Below are positions 36,104 to 45,697 of a stretch of 64,000 nucleotides of DNA, in pieces. The DNA is from Mesorhizobium qingshengii (lineage in GTDB: Bacteria > Pseudomonadota > Alphaproteobacteria > Rhizobiales > Rhizobiaceae). Within the stretch, counting starts at the first letter, position 1. Each line of letters starts with the position of its first letter. A program made the position numbers and the translations under genes. The DNA is taken from the NCBI RefSeq assembly GCF_027563465.1, contig NZ_JAPFQA010000019.1, positions 29,415-93,414 on the forward strand, written 5' to 3'. Below the pieces are notes generated by a model that did not search any database, was not told where the DNA came from, and worked only from the letters and a program-made list of their open reading frames with translations.

Positions 36104-37300
36104 TCAAAAAACATCAATCGCGCCGGCGACGAACTCATCGATCAACTGCGGCACGCGGGAAAGATGATCGGCAACGATGTCGTCAACCCGCTCCTTCAAT
36201 TGGATGGCCGGCAAGCCATCTCTGGTCGCCAGCTTTACTTGTACAAGCGCCGGGTTGGTCACCGGGGCGCCAATCCGACTGACCATAAAGCAATATGCTG
36301 CCGCGATTTCGGGTACTGTCACCGCCAGCGTTCTGGCAATCTCGCGCGCGAGGATATTGTAGATCTTGCCAACATGACTGACCGGATTCTTCCCGGCAGC
36401 TGCCTCGAGGCTCATAGGCCGGCAGGGCGTTATCAAGCCATTTGCTCGATTGCCGCGGCCCACCTGACCATCGTCCCCCGCCTCTGCCGAAGTCCCGGTA
36501 ACGGTTAGATAAAGCGCGCCAGAGGGGGGATCATCTGCCGCGTTGACGGCGACTCGGACGGAAGCAAAGCCGTGATGGGCGGCAAGCTCCCGCACAAGCT
36601 TTTCGATGGACGCCTTTGCGCCTAGATAGTCGTCGATATGCGCCACGTGACGCCCGATAATGGCGCATGCGACTGTCAGGTCTACCGTCTCCCCGTTTCG
36701 CACTCCCATGACCTTGACGTCCTCACCCCACGCGGGATGCTCACCGTCACGGATCTTTCCATTGACCTGCTTCTCAATCGCGAGGACCATCCGCTCAAGT
36801 GGGCTCATCGGCGCATAGCCAACACCAATTGACGTGTCGTTGGCGAGATGGATTTGTGACCCGGATCGCCGCGAGAACACCGCCTGCAGATCGTACGAGC
36901 CTGGCTGAATCAATTCGTGAATGCGCACGTCGCGCTCGGCATCAAGCGCATGCAAGTTGGTACGCAGCCACGCCCGCGATCCCTCGACCGCGATTTCGTT
37001 GATCCGGACGGCTTCGTTTCCAACCTGCGTTACGGCTCGTCCGGCCAAGTAGATTTTGATAGGAGCCAGCACAGCACCGCCTCCGAAGGCTGGCGCTGCG
37101 CGTCCGCCACAGAGAAGCGCCTTGTCGACGTTGTAATGGAGGACGCTCCCAAATCGATTTTGATATTCGCGAGAAAGGTTTTGTGAGAGCGTCTCGGCAA
37201 GCGCGTCGCAGATCGTGTCTGGGTGTCCGAGACCTTTGCGCTCGACGAGCTCCACTGCATTATCGGCGATCTCAAGCGCGGAAACGATGATAGTCGCCAT
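36104..37300 (-). CDS. Archaeal-type S-adenosylmethionine synthetase (methionine adenosyltransferase)
   Basis: A 398-residue enzyme that makes S-adenosylmethionine from ATP and methionine. The start VELVERKGLGHPDTICDALAE and GGGAVLAPIKIYLAGRA match the archaeal family, which is only distantly related to bacterial MetK. The ATG at 37300 starts MATIIVSALEI. The gene lies alone, between two IS481-type fragments whose 5' ends face it. A normal bacterial metK is expected elsewhere in the genome. Archaeal-type enzymes in bacteria point to horizontal transfer. Family assignment is secure; why a second enzyme is kept is unknown. Confidence 0.88.
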   Translation of the reverse strand: MATIIVSALEIADNAVELVERKGLGHPDTICDALAETLSQNLSREYQNRFGSVLHYNVDKALLCGGRAAPAFGGGAVLAPIKIYLAGRAVTQVGNEAVRINEIAVEGSRAWLRTNLHALDAERDVRIHELIQPGSYDLQAVFSRRSGSQIHLANDTSIGVGYAPMSPLERMVLAIEKQVNGKIRDGEHPAWGEDVKVMGVRNGETVDLTVACAIIGRHVAHIDDYLGAKASIEKLVRELAAHHGFASVRVAVNAADDPPSGALYLTVTGTSAEAGDDGQVGRGNRANGLITPCRPMSLEAAAGKNPVSHVGKIYNILAREIARTLAVTVPEIAAAYCFMVSRIGAPVTNPALVQVKLATRDGLPAIQLKERVDDIVADHLSRVPQLIDEFVAGAIDVF

Positions 37301-37522
37301 GTGATCTTGCCTCAACCCGCTGCGAGAGCATCGCTCTGAACCGCAGCCTCTGCGAAATTACTCGGTGGAGACCCGGTACGTGTAGCATTCGCTTATATCC
37401 GAGTTTTCGCTGCGAGCGGCCCTACATTTGTATTCTTCGTTCTTGCGGTCGCCTGCCCGATCTAGATGTTTAGTCCCACGGTGTGATGGTAGAATTGATG
37501 CCGCCATCGACAAGGACAGACT

Positions 37523-38030
37523 ATGGGACAGACACTTCACGGGAGCGCCACGACCACTCATGCGGTCCGAGCTGCGATACAGCGATCGAAAGCTTCGATC
37601 CAAGAATTGAGCGGACGCTACGGCATAAACCCCAAGACGGGGACGAAGTGGAAGAAGCGCGATTTCGTCACCGACACGCCGATGGGTCCGAAGGATGTGC
37701 GCTCGACAGTGCTCTCAAAGGAAGAGGAAGCTGGTTGTCGCCTTCCGCAGGCACACGCTGCTGCCGCTCGACGATTGCCTCTATGCGCTCCAGGCCACGG
37801 TCCCACATCTCACCCGTTCCAGTCCGCATCGGCTGTTCCAGCGCCACGACATCAGCCGCCTGCCAGGCATCGAAGGCGCCAAGCCGCGCAAGAAGTTCAA
37901 GGCCTACCCGATCGGCTACTTCCATGTCGACATCGCCGAAGTCTGGACCGAGGAGGGCAAGCTCTACATGTTCGTCGCCATCGACCGAGTAAGCAAGTTC
38001 GCCCCGGCGTTTTTTGGCGAATACGTTCTA
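37523..38030 (+). pseudogene. IS481-type transposase pseudogene
   Basis: The N-terminal part reads MGQTLHGSATTTHAV, then ELSGRYGINPKTGTKWKKRDF, a typical IS481 start. After KEEEA at about 37733 the frame changes: the next frame carries VAFRRHTLLPLDDCLYALQAT and YPIGYFHVDIAEV, with the first catalytic Asp, to VAIDRVSKFA. It then ends before the second Asp and the Glu. So it has a frameshift and a 3' truncation and cannot transpose. Confidence 0.8.
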
Positions 38031-38046
38031 ATTCCGTGTAAGCCCA

Positions 38047-39375
38047 TCAAACAGGTCGCGCCGACTCCTGGTCAAACTCTCTCAACCAGCCGCCTTCAAA
38101 TCCCGCTCGTTGCAGGCCGCTGCGGATATACCGGCATGAGCGCATCAACCGCCATAAGAGGCCGTTGGCTTCGTTCTCGATCATCAGGACAACGGGGCCT
38201 TCGTTGAGGCCGAAATGCCAGGGCGACACCCACCATCCAAAGGCGTCGTCGGACGTTCCCGGATGCGTCGGATTGAACGCCGCCTTGAAACCATAGGCTT
38301 TGACGGCTTTCAGCTTGGCCTGGTGGATGCAGAAGCTGATCGCCGGCCGGACGATTTCGGCAGCGAACGGCAAGGATGCCACGACGGCCCACGGAGCGAG
38401 CGTGCCATCGTCGGGGCCATACGGGACACCGCGCGCCACATAATCCTCGAACCGGCGTTCGATGCCGTTCAACTTGAGCGTGGAAGGGCCAGGACCCTCG
38501 CTTGCGGTAATGCCCCAGCAATATTCGCCGTAGCCATCAAAACCTCGCGGGTTCTCGATGGCGTAGCGGTGCTGGACGAGGGTGGCGCGTCGGCTGTTCT
38601 CGAAATAATCGCTTCCCTTGCTACGCATGAAGGCATCCTGCACGCCGCGAAAATCGATCCATACGTGCGAGAGCTGGTGGATGAACAGCGGCCCCGCATA
38701 GAGATAGTCATAGCCGTAACAGTGCTCCCATCGAAATGTCGCGGTCCAGGCCGCATAGCTGCTCCGGGGTAAGGGATGTGTCGGCGAACCGAGCCCCAGG
38801 ACATAGAGCAAGAGCGCTTCGTCATAGCCTTCCCAGCGATACTTCAGGAATCCGTGCTCTGGTGTCCAACCATGGGTGACGGTCTCTCCCCCGTCCTGCG
38901 CCCAGCGCCAATCGGCTCGGTGATAGAGCGTTTCCGCCAAGGTCCGGATCTCGGCTTCGGCCGCGGTGTCGGCATCGAAATACTGCCCTGCAGCCAGCGC
39001 GCCCGCCAGCAGGAATGTACTGTCGATGGTAGAAAGCTCGCATTGCCAGGCCCGCCGGCCAGTTTGCATGTCCAGGAAGTGATAGTAGAAGCCGCGATAT
39101 CCCGTAGCGTCCGGCTCCGGCCCCTGCGGACTGTTCCAGAAGAAGCGCAGCGTTGCCAAAGTGCGTTCCACAGCCGCGCTTCGCGTCATGAATCCGCGCT
39201 CGACCCCCACTGGATAGCAAGCCAGCGCCAGGCCGGTGGCCGCGATGCTTGCGGGCCAATTTGCTTCGGTCTTGTCCAGAATGAGACCGTTGGCAGGGTT
39301 CGCCTCATGGATGAAGTAGTCGAATGTCTCCCGCTGCAGCGTCGCAAGATCGTCTTGCGTGGCAGACGTGTTCAT
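38047..39375 (-). CDS. Glucoamylase-family protein (PF10091-like), cytoplasmic form
   Basis: A 442-residue protein of the glycoamylase-like family found also at the C-terminus of cyclic beta-1,2-glucan synthases. The start QRETFDYFIHEANPANGLI and YEALLL-like segments (WEGYDEALLLYVLGLGSP), GYGEYCWGITASEGP and FGFKAAFNPT-type blocks (YGFKAAFNPT) fit an (alpha/alpha)6 barrel. No signal peptide is visible, so it should be cytoplasmic. Substrate might be a beta-glucan, but this is inferred from the family. The start at 39375 (MNTSATQ) has no good ribosome-binding site; GTG at 39411 is possible. It lies between an IS remnant and the CBS-BON gene. Confidence 0.85.
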   Translation of the reverse strand: MNTSATQDDLATLQRETFDYFIHEANPANGLILDKTEANWPASIAATGLALACYPVGVERGFMTRSAAVERTLATLRFFWNSPQGPEPDATGYRGFYYHFLDMQTGRRAWQCELSTIDSTFLLAGALAAGQYFDADTAAEAEIRTLAETLYHRADWRWAQDGGETVTHGWTPEHGFLKYRWEGYDEALLLYVLGLGSPTHPLPRSSYAAWTATFRWEHCYGYDYLYAGPLFIHQLSHVWIDFRGVQDAFMRSKGSDYFENSRRATLVQHRYAIENPRGFDGYGEYCWGITASEGPGPSTLKLNGIERRFEDYVARGVPYGPDDGTLAPWAVVASLPFAAEIVRPAISFCIHQAKLKAVKAYGFKAAFNPTHPGTSDDAFGWWVSPWHFGLNEGPVVLMIENEANGLLWRLMRSCRYIRSGLQRAGFEGGWLREFDQESARPV

Positions 39376-39432
39376 CAGGTGGTTGGCGTGCGAAGGTTGC
39401 GATTGCACCAATGTATTTACCCCGGCCGTTTT

Positions 39433-40086
39433 TCACGGATGCGCCAGGTACAGGTGGTCGAACACACCTTTGACGCCCCTGACGCCCTCGGCAACCACGC
39501 GGACAGCATCCCGTTCACTCTGCGATGAGACCGCTCCCGAAAAATAGACCAGGCCATCGGTGACCGTGAGCGTTATTGCGTCTCCGTTGACGCCTGCGTC
39601 CTCTTGCAACCGTGTAAGAATGCTGCGCCGGATCGCATCGTCACCTGCCGCCGTGTCGTCGTCTAATTTTGCCGCAACGACGACGCGCAGAAGATCGGCG
39701 CGGCTGACAACGCCGACCAGACGCTGTCCCCTCATGACCGGTATGCGCTTGATTCCGTGCTCCTGCATCAGCGCAGCAATTCGCTCTATCGGAGTTTCCT
39801 CATCGGCCACGATGACATCCGAGGTCATCAGATCCGCCACTTTCCAGCTGTGGCCCTTCACATAGCCGCGCGCCCCACCTGCCGGAAACGCTGAGGCACC
39901 GAGCTCCGACCTGCGCAGGAAATCACCTTCGCTCACAATTCCAGCCAGACGGCCGTTGTCATCGACGACAGGCATGCCACTGATGCGATGATCCAGCATG
40001 ATCCGTGCTGCGTGTCTTACGCTGTGGTCGGGCGACACGGTAACAACCTTTGCAGTCATTACATCCTTTGCTTTCATCTGCCTCAT
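39433..40086 (-). CDS. CBS-CBS-BON domain protein
   Basis: A 217-residue protein with two CBS domains (AKDVMTAKVVTVSPD; KVADLMTSDVIVADEE) and a C-terminal BON domain (VNGDAITLTVTDGLVYFSG, DAVRVVAEGVRGVKGV). CBS pairs bind adenosine nucleotides such as AMP and ATP and act as energy sensors; BON domains bind phospholipids or polymers. Proteins of this plan are often induced by low oxygen. A FixK/FNR-type box with a -10 TACGAT at the exact class II spacing stands upstream. The ATG at 40086 gives MRQMKAKDVM; MKAKDVM at 40077 is a likely alternative. Confidence 0.92.
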   Translation of the reverse strand: MRQMKAKDVMTAKVVTVSPDHSVRHAARIMLDHRISGMPVVDDNGRLAGIVSEGDFLRRSELGASAFPAGGARGYVKGHSWKVADLMTSDVIVADEETPIERIAALMQEHGIKRIPVMRGQRLVGVVSRADLLRVVVAAKLDDDTAAGDDAIRRSILTRLQEDAGVNGDAITLTVTDGLVYFSGAVSSQSERDAVRVVAEGVRGVKGVFDHLYLAHP

Positions 40087-40133
40087 CCCTAGCTCAGTTC
40101 AATTGAACAGGCGCCCGAGCACCAATTTGCGGC

Positions 40134-40175
40134 ATCGTAGCGTAGATGCCGCCGACCTCCTTTGAGGCAAATCAA
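40134..40175 (-). promoter_or_regulatory. FixK/FNR-type box and -10 of the CBS-BON gene
   Basis: TTGAGGCAAATCAA at 40162-40175 fits TTGA-N6-TCAA (fifth base G instead of T or C). On the minus strand the -10 TACGAT occupies 40139-40134, the position predicted for a class II FNR promoter with the box at -41.5 (start near 40127). Confidence 0.78.
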
Positions 40176-40378
40176 TACGGCTCCGAACCAGCCGCAGCAG
40201 AGTGCCAGGAACGCACCGGGCCTCTGGGCCGCGGCGCGTTCGGCGTCGCAACTTTAGTCGCCACGATCCGCACGTGCGACGTCAATGATTAGCTATGGAC
40301 AGTTCTTGCATCGTCAATCTAGTCTCGCGGCAACGGCATCCGCCGCCTCTGCAGAAAGAATCGACGCAGTGAGGTTTT

Positions 40379-41077
40379 ATGTGCTTCTCGGCCGAGGCGA
40401 GCTTTACGGCGGCGGCGCTACTCATTCCGTCAGGTGCACTCAGCGTCCAGAGAGCCTATCGTACCGACCGCCGCTACGCACCGGTCTGTGCGCTGCCTTT
40501 GCTGTTCGGCCTGCAACAGCTCTTGGAGGGGTTCGTCTGGACCAGCGGCGCAAGTGGCGATCTCGATCTCGTTAAGCGCTTCGCTATTGGCTACATGTTC
40601 TTCTCGTGGCTGGCTTGGCCGATATGGGTCCCATTCTCGATCTATTTTCTTGAGCCGGCGCGCCGAAAGTCGCTCTATCTTCTCTTCGCGATCGCCGGCG
40701 CAATCCTCGGTGCCGGCCAGTATCTTCCCTATTTCGTTCATAGCAACTGGCTCAGCGTACAGCTCCTCGATTCAGCGATCGTGTATGATGGGGTCGAACT
40801 TTTTGATTTCTTGTTCGCTCGTGAACTCACCTATGCCATCTATCTCACGCTCATCATCCTGCCGCTTCTTCTTTCGACCAGGGGTGAGGTCAGGGTCTTT
40901 GGAGTGCTCGTAGCGATTGTCGCCGCCATCACGTACCTGTTTTTCCGTTTCGCCTACATATCGGTGTTCTGCTTCGGTGGTGCTTTGATGTCGTTTTACC
41001 TCGTCGCCATGATTTTCTGGATCGATCGGCGTCGGCAGAGAGATGCACCCCTTTCCGTCGCGATCGACACTGACTAA
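40379..41077 (+). CDS. DUF6629 family membrane protein
   Basis: A 232-residue membrane protein with seven hydrophobic segments. The start MCFSAEASFTAAALLIPSGA is typical of DUF6629 proteins. The function of the family is unknown. It stands alone on the plus strand, with 300 bases of non-coding DNA upstream and 180 downstream. Confidence 0.82.
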   Translation: MCFSAEASFTAAALLIPSGALSVQRAYRTDRRYAPVCALPLLFGLQQLLEGFVWTSGASGDLDLVKRFAIGYMFFSWLAWPIWVPFSIYFLEPARRKSLYLLFAIAGAILGAGQYLPYFVHSNWLSVQLLDSAIVYDGVELFDFLFARELTYAIYLTLIILPLLLSTRGEVRVFGVLVAIVAAITYLFFRFAYISVFCFGGALMSFYLVAMIFWIDRRRQRDAPLSVAIDTD

Positions 41078-41256
41078 CCGGACCTCGCTGACGGCAAATC
41101 CATGCACGGCTGTGGCAACATTTTAATCGTGTCGGCGCAAGGCCAATTGGATTGCCGCCGAAGAGTTCATTAGGGCTCGGCAGACTATTTTGGCGGTCAT
41201 GAACGCCAAGGGCCAGTTCGTTACGCCGCACAAAATTCAGCCCACACAAATTCAGC

Positions 41257-42693
41257 TCACAAGAGCGGGCTCATCAAACGCGCTAAATTCTCGCACACTT
41301 TTATGCCGACGAAACGGTCCCGCCACAGGGGAAGCGTCAGCAAGTCGCTGCTCGCAAAGGTGCGTTCCTGCTCCAAGCGAAGCCGAGCGGTCACGTCTTT
41401 GTCATAAAAGATAAGACTGACCTCGGCATTCAGCAGGAACGAGCGAATATCGACGTTGCTCGACCCGATCAGCATGATTTCGCCATCAATGCTGAAGTGT
41501 TTCGCATGCAGCAAGCGGCTTCGATAAAGGTGAAGTCGAATGCCGGCTTCAAGCAGTTCCTCATAGTAGGAGCGCTGCGCAAAACCAACGAGGACCTGAT
41601 CCACCCGGCGTGATACCACCAGATGGACGTCGACGCCGCGTAACACGGCAGTCTGGAGCGCCCGCAGCAGAGCCTCATCCGGGATAAAATATGGGGTTGT
41701 AATGACCACCCGCTCCCGGGCGCCGTGGATAAGGCCGACCATAAGGTTTTCCACCCCAGCGGTTGGATAATCGGGTCCACTGGGCAGGACTTGCGCGACC
41801 ATGCCTGAGCCAGGATGGTGGTGGGGGAAGAGATCCGCGATATTGAGAACCTGTTCGGTTTCCAAGAACCAATCTGCGGCGAAGACTGCTTGCAGCTCGA
41901 GGACGACCGGACCAGTTACGCGCGCGACGAGCTCCTCGTTAGTCACATTGGCATCGACAATATTCTGGGAGCCGGCGTAGCCAATCCGGCTGTCAATCAC
42001 GAAAATCTTCCTGTGGTTGCGCAAATCGGCTCGCGCGGTTCTACGACGTAACAGTCCGACTGGCAGCGCCAAGTGAGCGGTTACGCCCCCGGCAGTGAGA
42101 GCCTCAAGAACCCGTCGCGCCCACTGCCGCGAACCGAGAGCATCGATGAGAACTCGGCACGTGACGCCTCGCCGTACCGCGCCAACAAGGGCTTTGATCA
42201 CTCTCCTGCCGGTATTATCGTCTGCAAAAATGTAGACGACCAGGTGAACATGATCCTGGGCAGCGTCGATATCCGCAATGAGTCTGTCGATGAGACCGTT
42301 GTAGTCGCTGAGAAGTTCCGCATTGTTGCCGGCCAGCGTGGGAAATTGACCGAGGTTCTTGATCAGGGTGGCAGCCTGAACCAGATTGCTCGGGAGTATA
42401 GGTGGGCGACAAGCTTCTAGACGGGATATCTGGTGGGTCGCGCGCTCAAGGATTGTGTGCAATCGGGCGAAGCGCATGCGACGCCATCTTGGATAGCTCG
42501 GTCTGCCAATGAGGATGTAGAGCACAAGGGCTGGAACCGGCAAAAAGAAAACCAAAAGCAGCCAGCCCTTTGCGGCATCGGGTGACCGACGAAATGGTAC
42601 GATCACCAACATGATCACCCGGATCGACCATTCGAAAAGAAGGTAGAACAGTGTCCAGAAACTGCCGATTTCGAAATACAAGGCTTCGGACAA
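41257..42693 (-). CDS. cls: Cardiolipin synthase (phospholipase D superfamily)
   Basis: A 478-residue membrane protein with two N-terminal helices (about 10-30 and 40-62) and two HKD catalytic motifs: HRKIFVID in the first and HAKHFSID in the second, each HxKxxxxD. This is the pattern of bacterial ClsA-type enzymes, which condense two phosphatidylglycerol molecules to cardiolipin and glycerol. It has the normal length (480-510). It stands alone but fits the membrane-maintenance theme of the window. The start SEALYFEIGSFW at 42693 is a reasonable ATG. Confidence 0.93.
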   Translation of the reverse strand: MSEALYFEIGSFWTLFYLLFEWSIRVIMLVIVPFRRSPDAAKGWLLLVFFLPVPALVLYILIGRPSYPRWRRMRFARLHTILERATHQISRLEACRPPILPSNLVQAATLIKNLGQFPTLAGNNAELLSDYNGLIDRLIADIDAAQDHVHLVVYIFADDNTGRRVIKALVGAVRRGVTCRVLIDALGSRQWARRVLEALTAGGVTAHLALPVGLLRRRTARADLRNHRKIFVIDSRIGYAGSQNIVDANVTNEELVARVTGPVVLELQAVFAADWFLETEQVLNIADLFPHHHPGSGMVAQVLPSGPDYPTAGVENLMVGLIHGARERVVITTPYFIPDEALLRALQTAVLRGVDVHLVVSRRVDQVLVGFAQRSYYEELLEAGIRLHLYRSRLLHAKHFSIDGEIMLIGSSNVDIRSFLLNAEVSLIFYDKDVTARLRLEQERTFASSDLLTLPLWRDRFVGIKVCENLARLMSPLL

Positions 42694-43107
42694 AATCCAC
42701 GTCCATGTCAGAGCTAGTTCCGGTAAACCGGATACAATTATAACGGTCTGATCGGGTCAAGCCGTGATATTTGGACCCAGAAATGAAGCCAAATCAGCAT
42801 GGATTCCGTGGCCGAGGACTCAACCTGTCGTCCAGATCTCCTTTGCGCGCCCACGCGATCAACTGGAAAACGAAATCGAGGTGGCCGCGACAGGTCAAGA
42901 TCGCGTTGCGGCGGAAAATAGTTGGCCGGGCACGCGACGTCGCTACGGGGCTATCGCGCCGATCTGTTCGGCGAGCCGCGCCACGCCGGCTTGCCCTGAT
43001 CAAACAGGTATTAGCGAGGTCTACGCCCGGGCATTTGCTGCGCTGCCCATCAGGCAAAGGTTGTTCTCGTTGGCGATGCCCGCCACGGTGCCGGCCTCGC
43101 TAATAAT
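42694..43107. other. Gene-poor region, weak unidentified coding trace
   Basis: About 410 bases. In one plus frame (about 43040-43090) I read HQAKVVLVGDARHG, which resembles a helicase or ATPase strand but has no context. I see no gene I can support. Confidence 0.35.
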
Positions 43108-43482
43108 TCAACAATGGTGGCGATGCCGCCGATCTCCGGTCGGCCGCGCCTCACCATCATGTGCAGCGTGTTCTGCCATCGGTGCCGAAACATCGCCGGA
43201 CGCAGTTTCGTGATCGGGCGCGATTTGAGGAACAACAGAGCTGCGACGGGCCACGTTAGCGTCGTCGGCCAGTGAGGCGTGAGGAAGGGCGGCCGGCCCC
43301 AAGGCCCCGGAAACCTCGCCCTCTGTCTGTCTGCTCAATCGATCTGCCGGAACCGCGGGGTCAGGATCGTGACCGTTGCCATGAGCGGACCCATGTCCGT
43401 GCCGATGCCCGAAAAAGTGCATGGCGAACATACCAAAGGCGAACACGATCCAAATCCAATTATTTACAAGCCAAGTCATCAC
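43108..43482 (-). CDS. DUF2933-like small membrane protein
   Basis: A 124-residue protein. The first 30 residues form one membrane helix, TWLVNNWIWIVFAFGMFAMHF, followed by FGHRHGHG, the pattern of DUF2933 proteins. A low-complexity acidic region and a His-rich end (RRHRHHC) follow. AAAGGAG lies before the ATG at 43482. DUF2933 has no known function but is often found with copper genes. A second DUF2933 protein is at 54204-54503. Confidence 0.72.
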   Translation of the reverse strand: MMTWLVNNWIWIVFAFGMFAMHFFGHRHGHGSAHGNGHDPDPAVPADRLSRQTEGEVSGALGPAALPHASLADDANVARRSSVVPQIAPDHETASGDVSAPMAEHAAHDGEARPTGDRRHRHHC

Positions 43483-43674
43483 GTCACTCCTTTGCAGCGA
43501 CTGTCACAGAGGCGCTTCGAGTCAGGGCACGTTCGTCTCTGCAGTCGACCTGCGGACGCTTGCTTGCTCGCTCGGTCTTGGCGCGGACCACTTCAATCGC
43601 CTCGTCACATTATCGTTCGGGGCCAGCTCGACTGACGGCTCTACGCTGCCGCAGGCGGCGTCAGCCCTTGAGTC

Positions 43675-44391
43675 CTAGCGGCGTCGATCACCGAAGAGCT
43701 GCATCATCAGAAGGAACAGGTTGAGGAAGTCGAGGTACAGCGCCAGCGCGCCCATGATTGCTTTTTTCCCGGCGACCGCCGCATCCTCGCCCTCGATGTA
43801 GATCTCCTTGATCCGTTGCGTGTCCCAAGCAGTGAGGCCGACGAAGACGAGGACACCGATAATCGAGATCGCGAACTGCAGCGCCGAAGAGGCGAGGAAG
43901 ATGTTGACGAGGCTAGCGATGACTATGCCGATCAGTCCCATAAACAGGAAAGAGCCGAAGCGGGAGAGGTCGCTCCGAGTCGTGTAGCCGTAAAGACTCA
44001 TAGCGCCAAAGGTTGCGGCGGCGATGAAGAATACCCGCGTGATGCTTGCGCCAGTATAGATGAGAAAGATGCCGGAGAGCGACAGACCCACGAGCCCCGC
44101 ATAGGCCCAGAAGGTCAGTTGTGCCGTACCCAGGCTCATGCGCTCGATGCGGAAGCTCAAAAGCATAACGAGAGCCAAGGGGGCCAGCAGCACTATCCAA
44201 ATAAAGGCCGTGCCAGCGATAGCTTGATACAAGCCACTCGCAGCCGCTCCGTAGGCGACAACTCCGGTCAGAAGAAGTCCGCCGGCCATGTAGTTGTAAA
44301 CGCCCAGCATATACGCGCGCAGACCCGCGTCGATCGCTGGTTGTCCGACAGAGGTTGGAGCTGTGGCGTGGGAGGCATGTTGGTCGACCAT
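43675..44391 (-). CDS. Bax inhibitor-1/YccA-family membrane protein
   Basis: A 238-residue membrane protein with seven helices of the BI-1 family. The C-terminal YIEGEDAAVAGKKAIMGA, LALYLDFLNLFLLMMQLFGDRR is diagnostic. E. coli YccA binds FtsH and restrains it; an intact FtsH gene is in this window (51601-53490). BI-1 proteins also act as pH-dependent Ca2+ leak channels. Starts at 44391 (MVDQHASH) and 44409 (MQRRIV) are both possible. A FixK/FNR-type box with -10 TAGACT stands upstream at perfect class II spacing. Confidence 0.93.
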   Translation of the reverse strand: MVDQHASHATAPTSVGQPAIDAGLRAYMLGVYNYMAGGLLLTGVVAYGAAASGLYQAIAGTAFIWIVLLAPLALVMLLSFRIERMSLGTAQLTFWAYAGLVGLSLSGIFLIYTGASITRVFFIAAATFGAMSLYGYTTRSDLSRFGSFLFMGLIGIVIASLVNIFLASSALQFAISIIGVLVFVGLTAWDTQRIKEIYIEGEDAAVAGKKAIMGALALYLDFLNLFLLMMQLFGDRRR

Positions 44392-44482
44392 GACGATTCT
44401 TCTTTGCATTTTGAGGTCGGGAACTTCCGGTTCTGCGCGGCTAGAGCGCTCGCTCCGACCTAAGATAACTGGAACTATCTGC

Positions 44483-44524
44483 AGTCTAAAGAGCCAAGCG
44501 TCGGCCAGCTTTGATCTCAATCAA
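44483..44524 (-). promoter_or_regulatory. FixK/FNR-type box and -10 of the BI-1/YccA gene
   Basis: TTGATCTCAATCAA at 44511-44524 is a perfect FixK/FNR site. On the minus strand -10 TAGACT lies at 44488-44483, exactly at -12 to -7 when the box is at -41.5 (start near 44476). Confidence 0.85.
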
Positions 44525-44591
44525 TGTCCAGGGGATGCTGTCGCGCACGTCGGAAAACTTCCCGACGTAGCTTTTCCGGTTCCTACCCGCC

Positions 44592-45561
44592 ATGCGGCAA
44601 TTGACCGACACAAGTGCGGCGCTGCCCTCGCCCTGGCGGCATCGGTCGGCACGCTGCCGGGCGTGTCCCTTGGCTTGCGCATGCGGCGCACCTACGCGCA
44701 CCTGCCAGGCTCCCTCCGCGAGCTTTCGCCATCTCCATCCGTCGTGCACCAGCTCAAGCGTGCGCGGTGGGAGGCGTGGATTCCATACTCGCGAACCGCC
44801 GTTGTTGGCCCGCGACCGCACGAGTTGTTGCTGGCGGCCTATCGCACTGTCTCTCGGGAAGCCTTCACCCGACGAGTCACTAATTGGGGCGGCTTTGGCT
44901 GGATCGCAGGCGACATGTCGCCGAATCCGCATCCAGAGGCCATTCGCGGGATACCGCCGTATCTGGACGGGATCGAGGACGCGGCGCGCTGTGGCGGCCG
45001 TCCGCGCCGACGCCAGCGGCGCAGCGGCGCTCTTCGCCGAGCTGGCCGTTCATGTCGATCGGCTCTACCCCTTCGCGGCGATTGCGGTGGCAGTACGGCA
45101 GGCAACAACGGTGGCGCTCGACGCCGAGGGGCAGGCCGCACGCCGAGGAGGGGATAGCGCTCGCCTGAGTGGATGGCACGCGCATCTTTGCCTGGCACTT
45201 CGGCTGGTTTCACCCGAAGTGCTCGACCGGGACCGGCCGATCACGCGTCGGCGCATCGACCGCAAAATGAATCCGGATCGGCGCTGGGTGCTGATCGAGC
45301 GCCATGGGCTGGGGAGCTATCTGGTGGAAGCCGGCGCCGCCGAGATCCAGCGCGACGACTGCGGCCAACTCCACCGTCTCGCGCGACGCCTGGGCGATCC
45401 GATCCTGGCTGTGCGGGTGATGAACCATACGCCCGAGCCGGACGGCAGTGTCCGCGAGTTCTGGCTACCCGTTCCGCCGACGATGGCCACGGCGCGCCAA
45501 GGCCGTTGCCTGGACCTTCAATCTGCCCGCTGAGGAGTATGACCCGGTCGCGCAGTCATAA
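44592..45561 (+). pseudogene. Degraded gene resembling DUF6745-type proteins (several frameshifts)
   Basis: In one frame a C-terminal part is readable: RRWVLIERHGLGSYLVEAG, then AVRVMNHTPEPDGSVREFW and LPVPPTMATAR. Just after, about 45498, a shift of one base is needed to continue AVAWTFNLPAEEYDPVAQS to the stop at 45561. Farther upstream, PHAEEGIALA is in another frame and ends at a stop near 45168. The N-terminal part is scattered. So at least two frameshifts and a stop are present. The family (as I recall it, DUF6745) has no known function; the assignment is from memory of its C-terminus. Confidence 0.55.
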
Positions 45562-45610
45562 GGCGAATGGGACCGCTTTCTGCATCGCGCGGATATCCGG
45601 ATCCTGATCT

Positions 45611-45624
45611 TTGATCTTCGTCAA
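45611..45624 (+). promoter_or_regulatory. FixK/FNR-type box upstream of the SPW gene remnant
   Basis: TTGATCTTCGTCAA matches TTGA-N6-TCAA perfectly. It lies 73 bases before the ATG at 45698 of the broken SPW gene. I see no clear -10 at the class II position. Confidence 0.65.
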
Positions 45625-45697
45625 AGACACGCGGGGCCTAGGCGTTGCCAAGTGTGCGATGGATGGCCGCGACCCTTGCGGCAGATAGGAGATCGTC

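Noticed and set aside
42764..43213. Plus-strand frame and nearby HQAKVVLVGDA segment suggesting a relaxase/helicase fragment
   Set aside because: Only one short motif fits; no other motifs, no adjacent mobilisation genes.
44363..45157. Plus-strand 264-codon frame over the DUF6745 remnant
   Set aside because: It mixes non-coding DNA with one of the shifted fragments; no complete domain is encoded.
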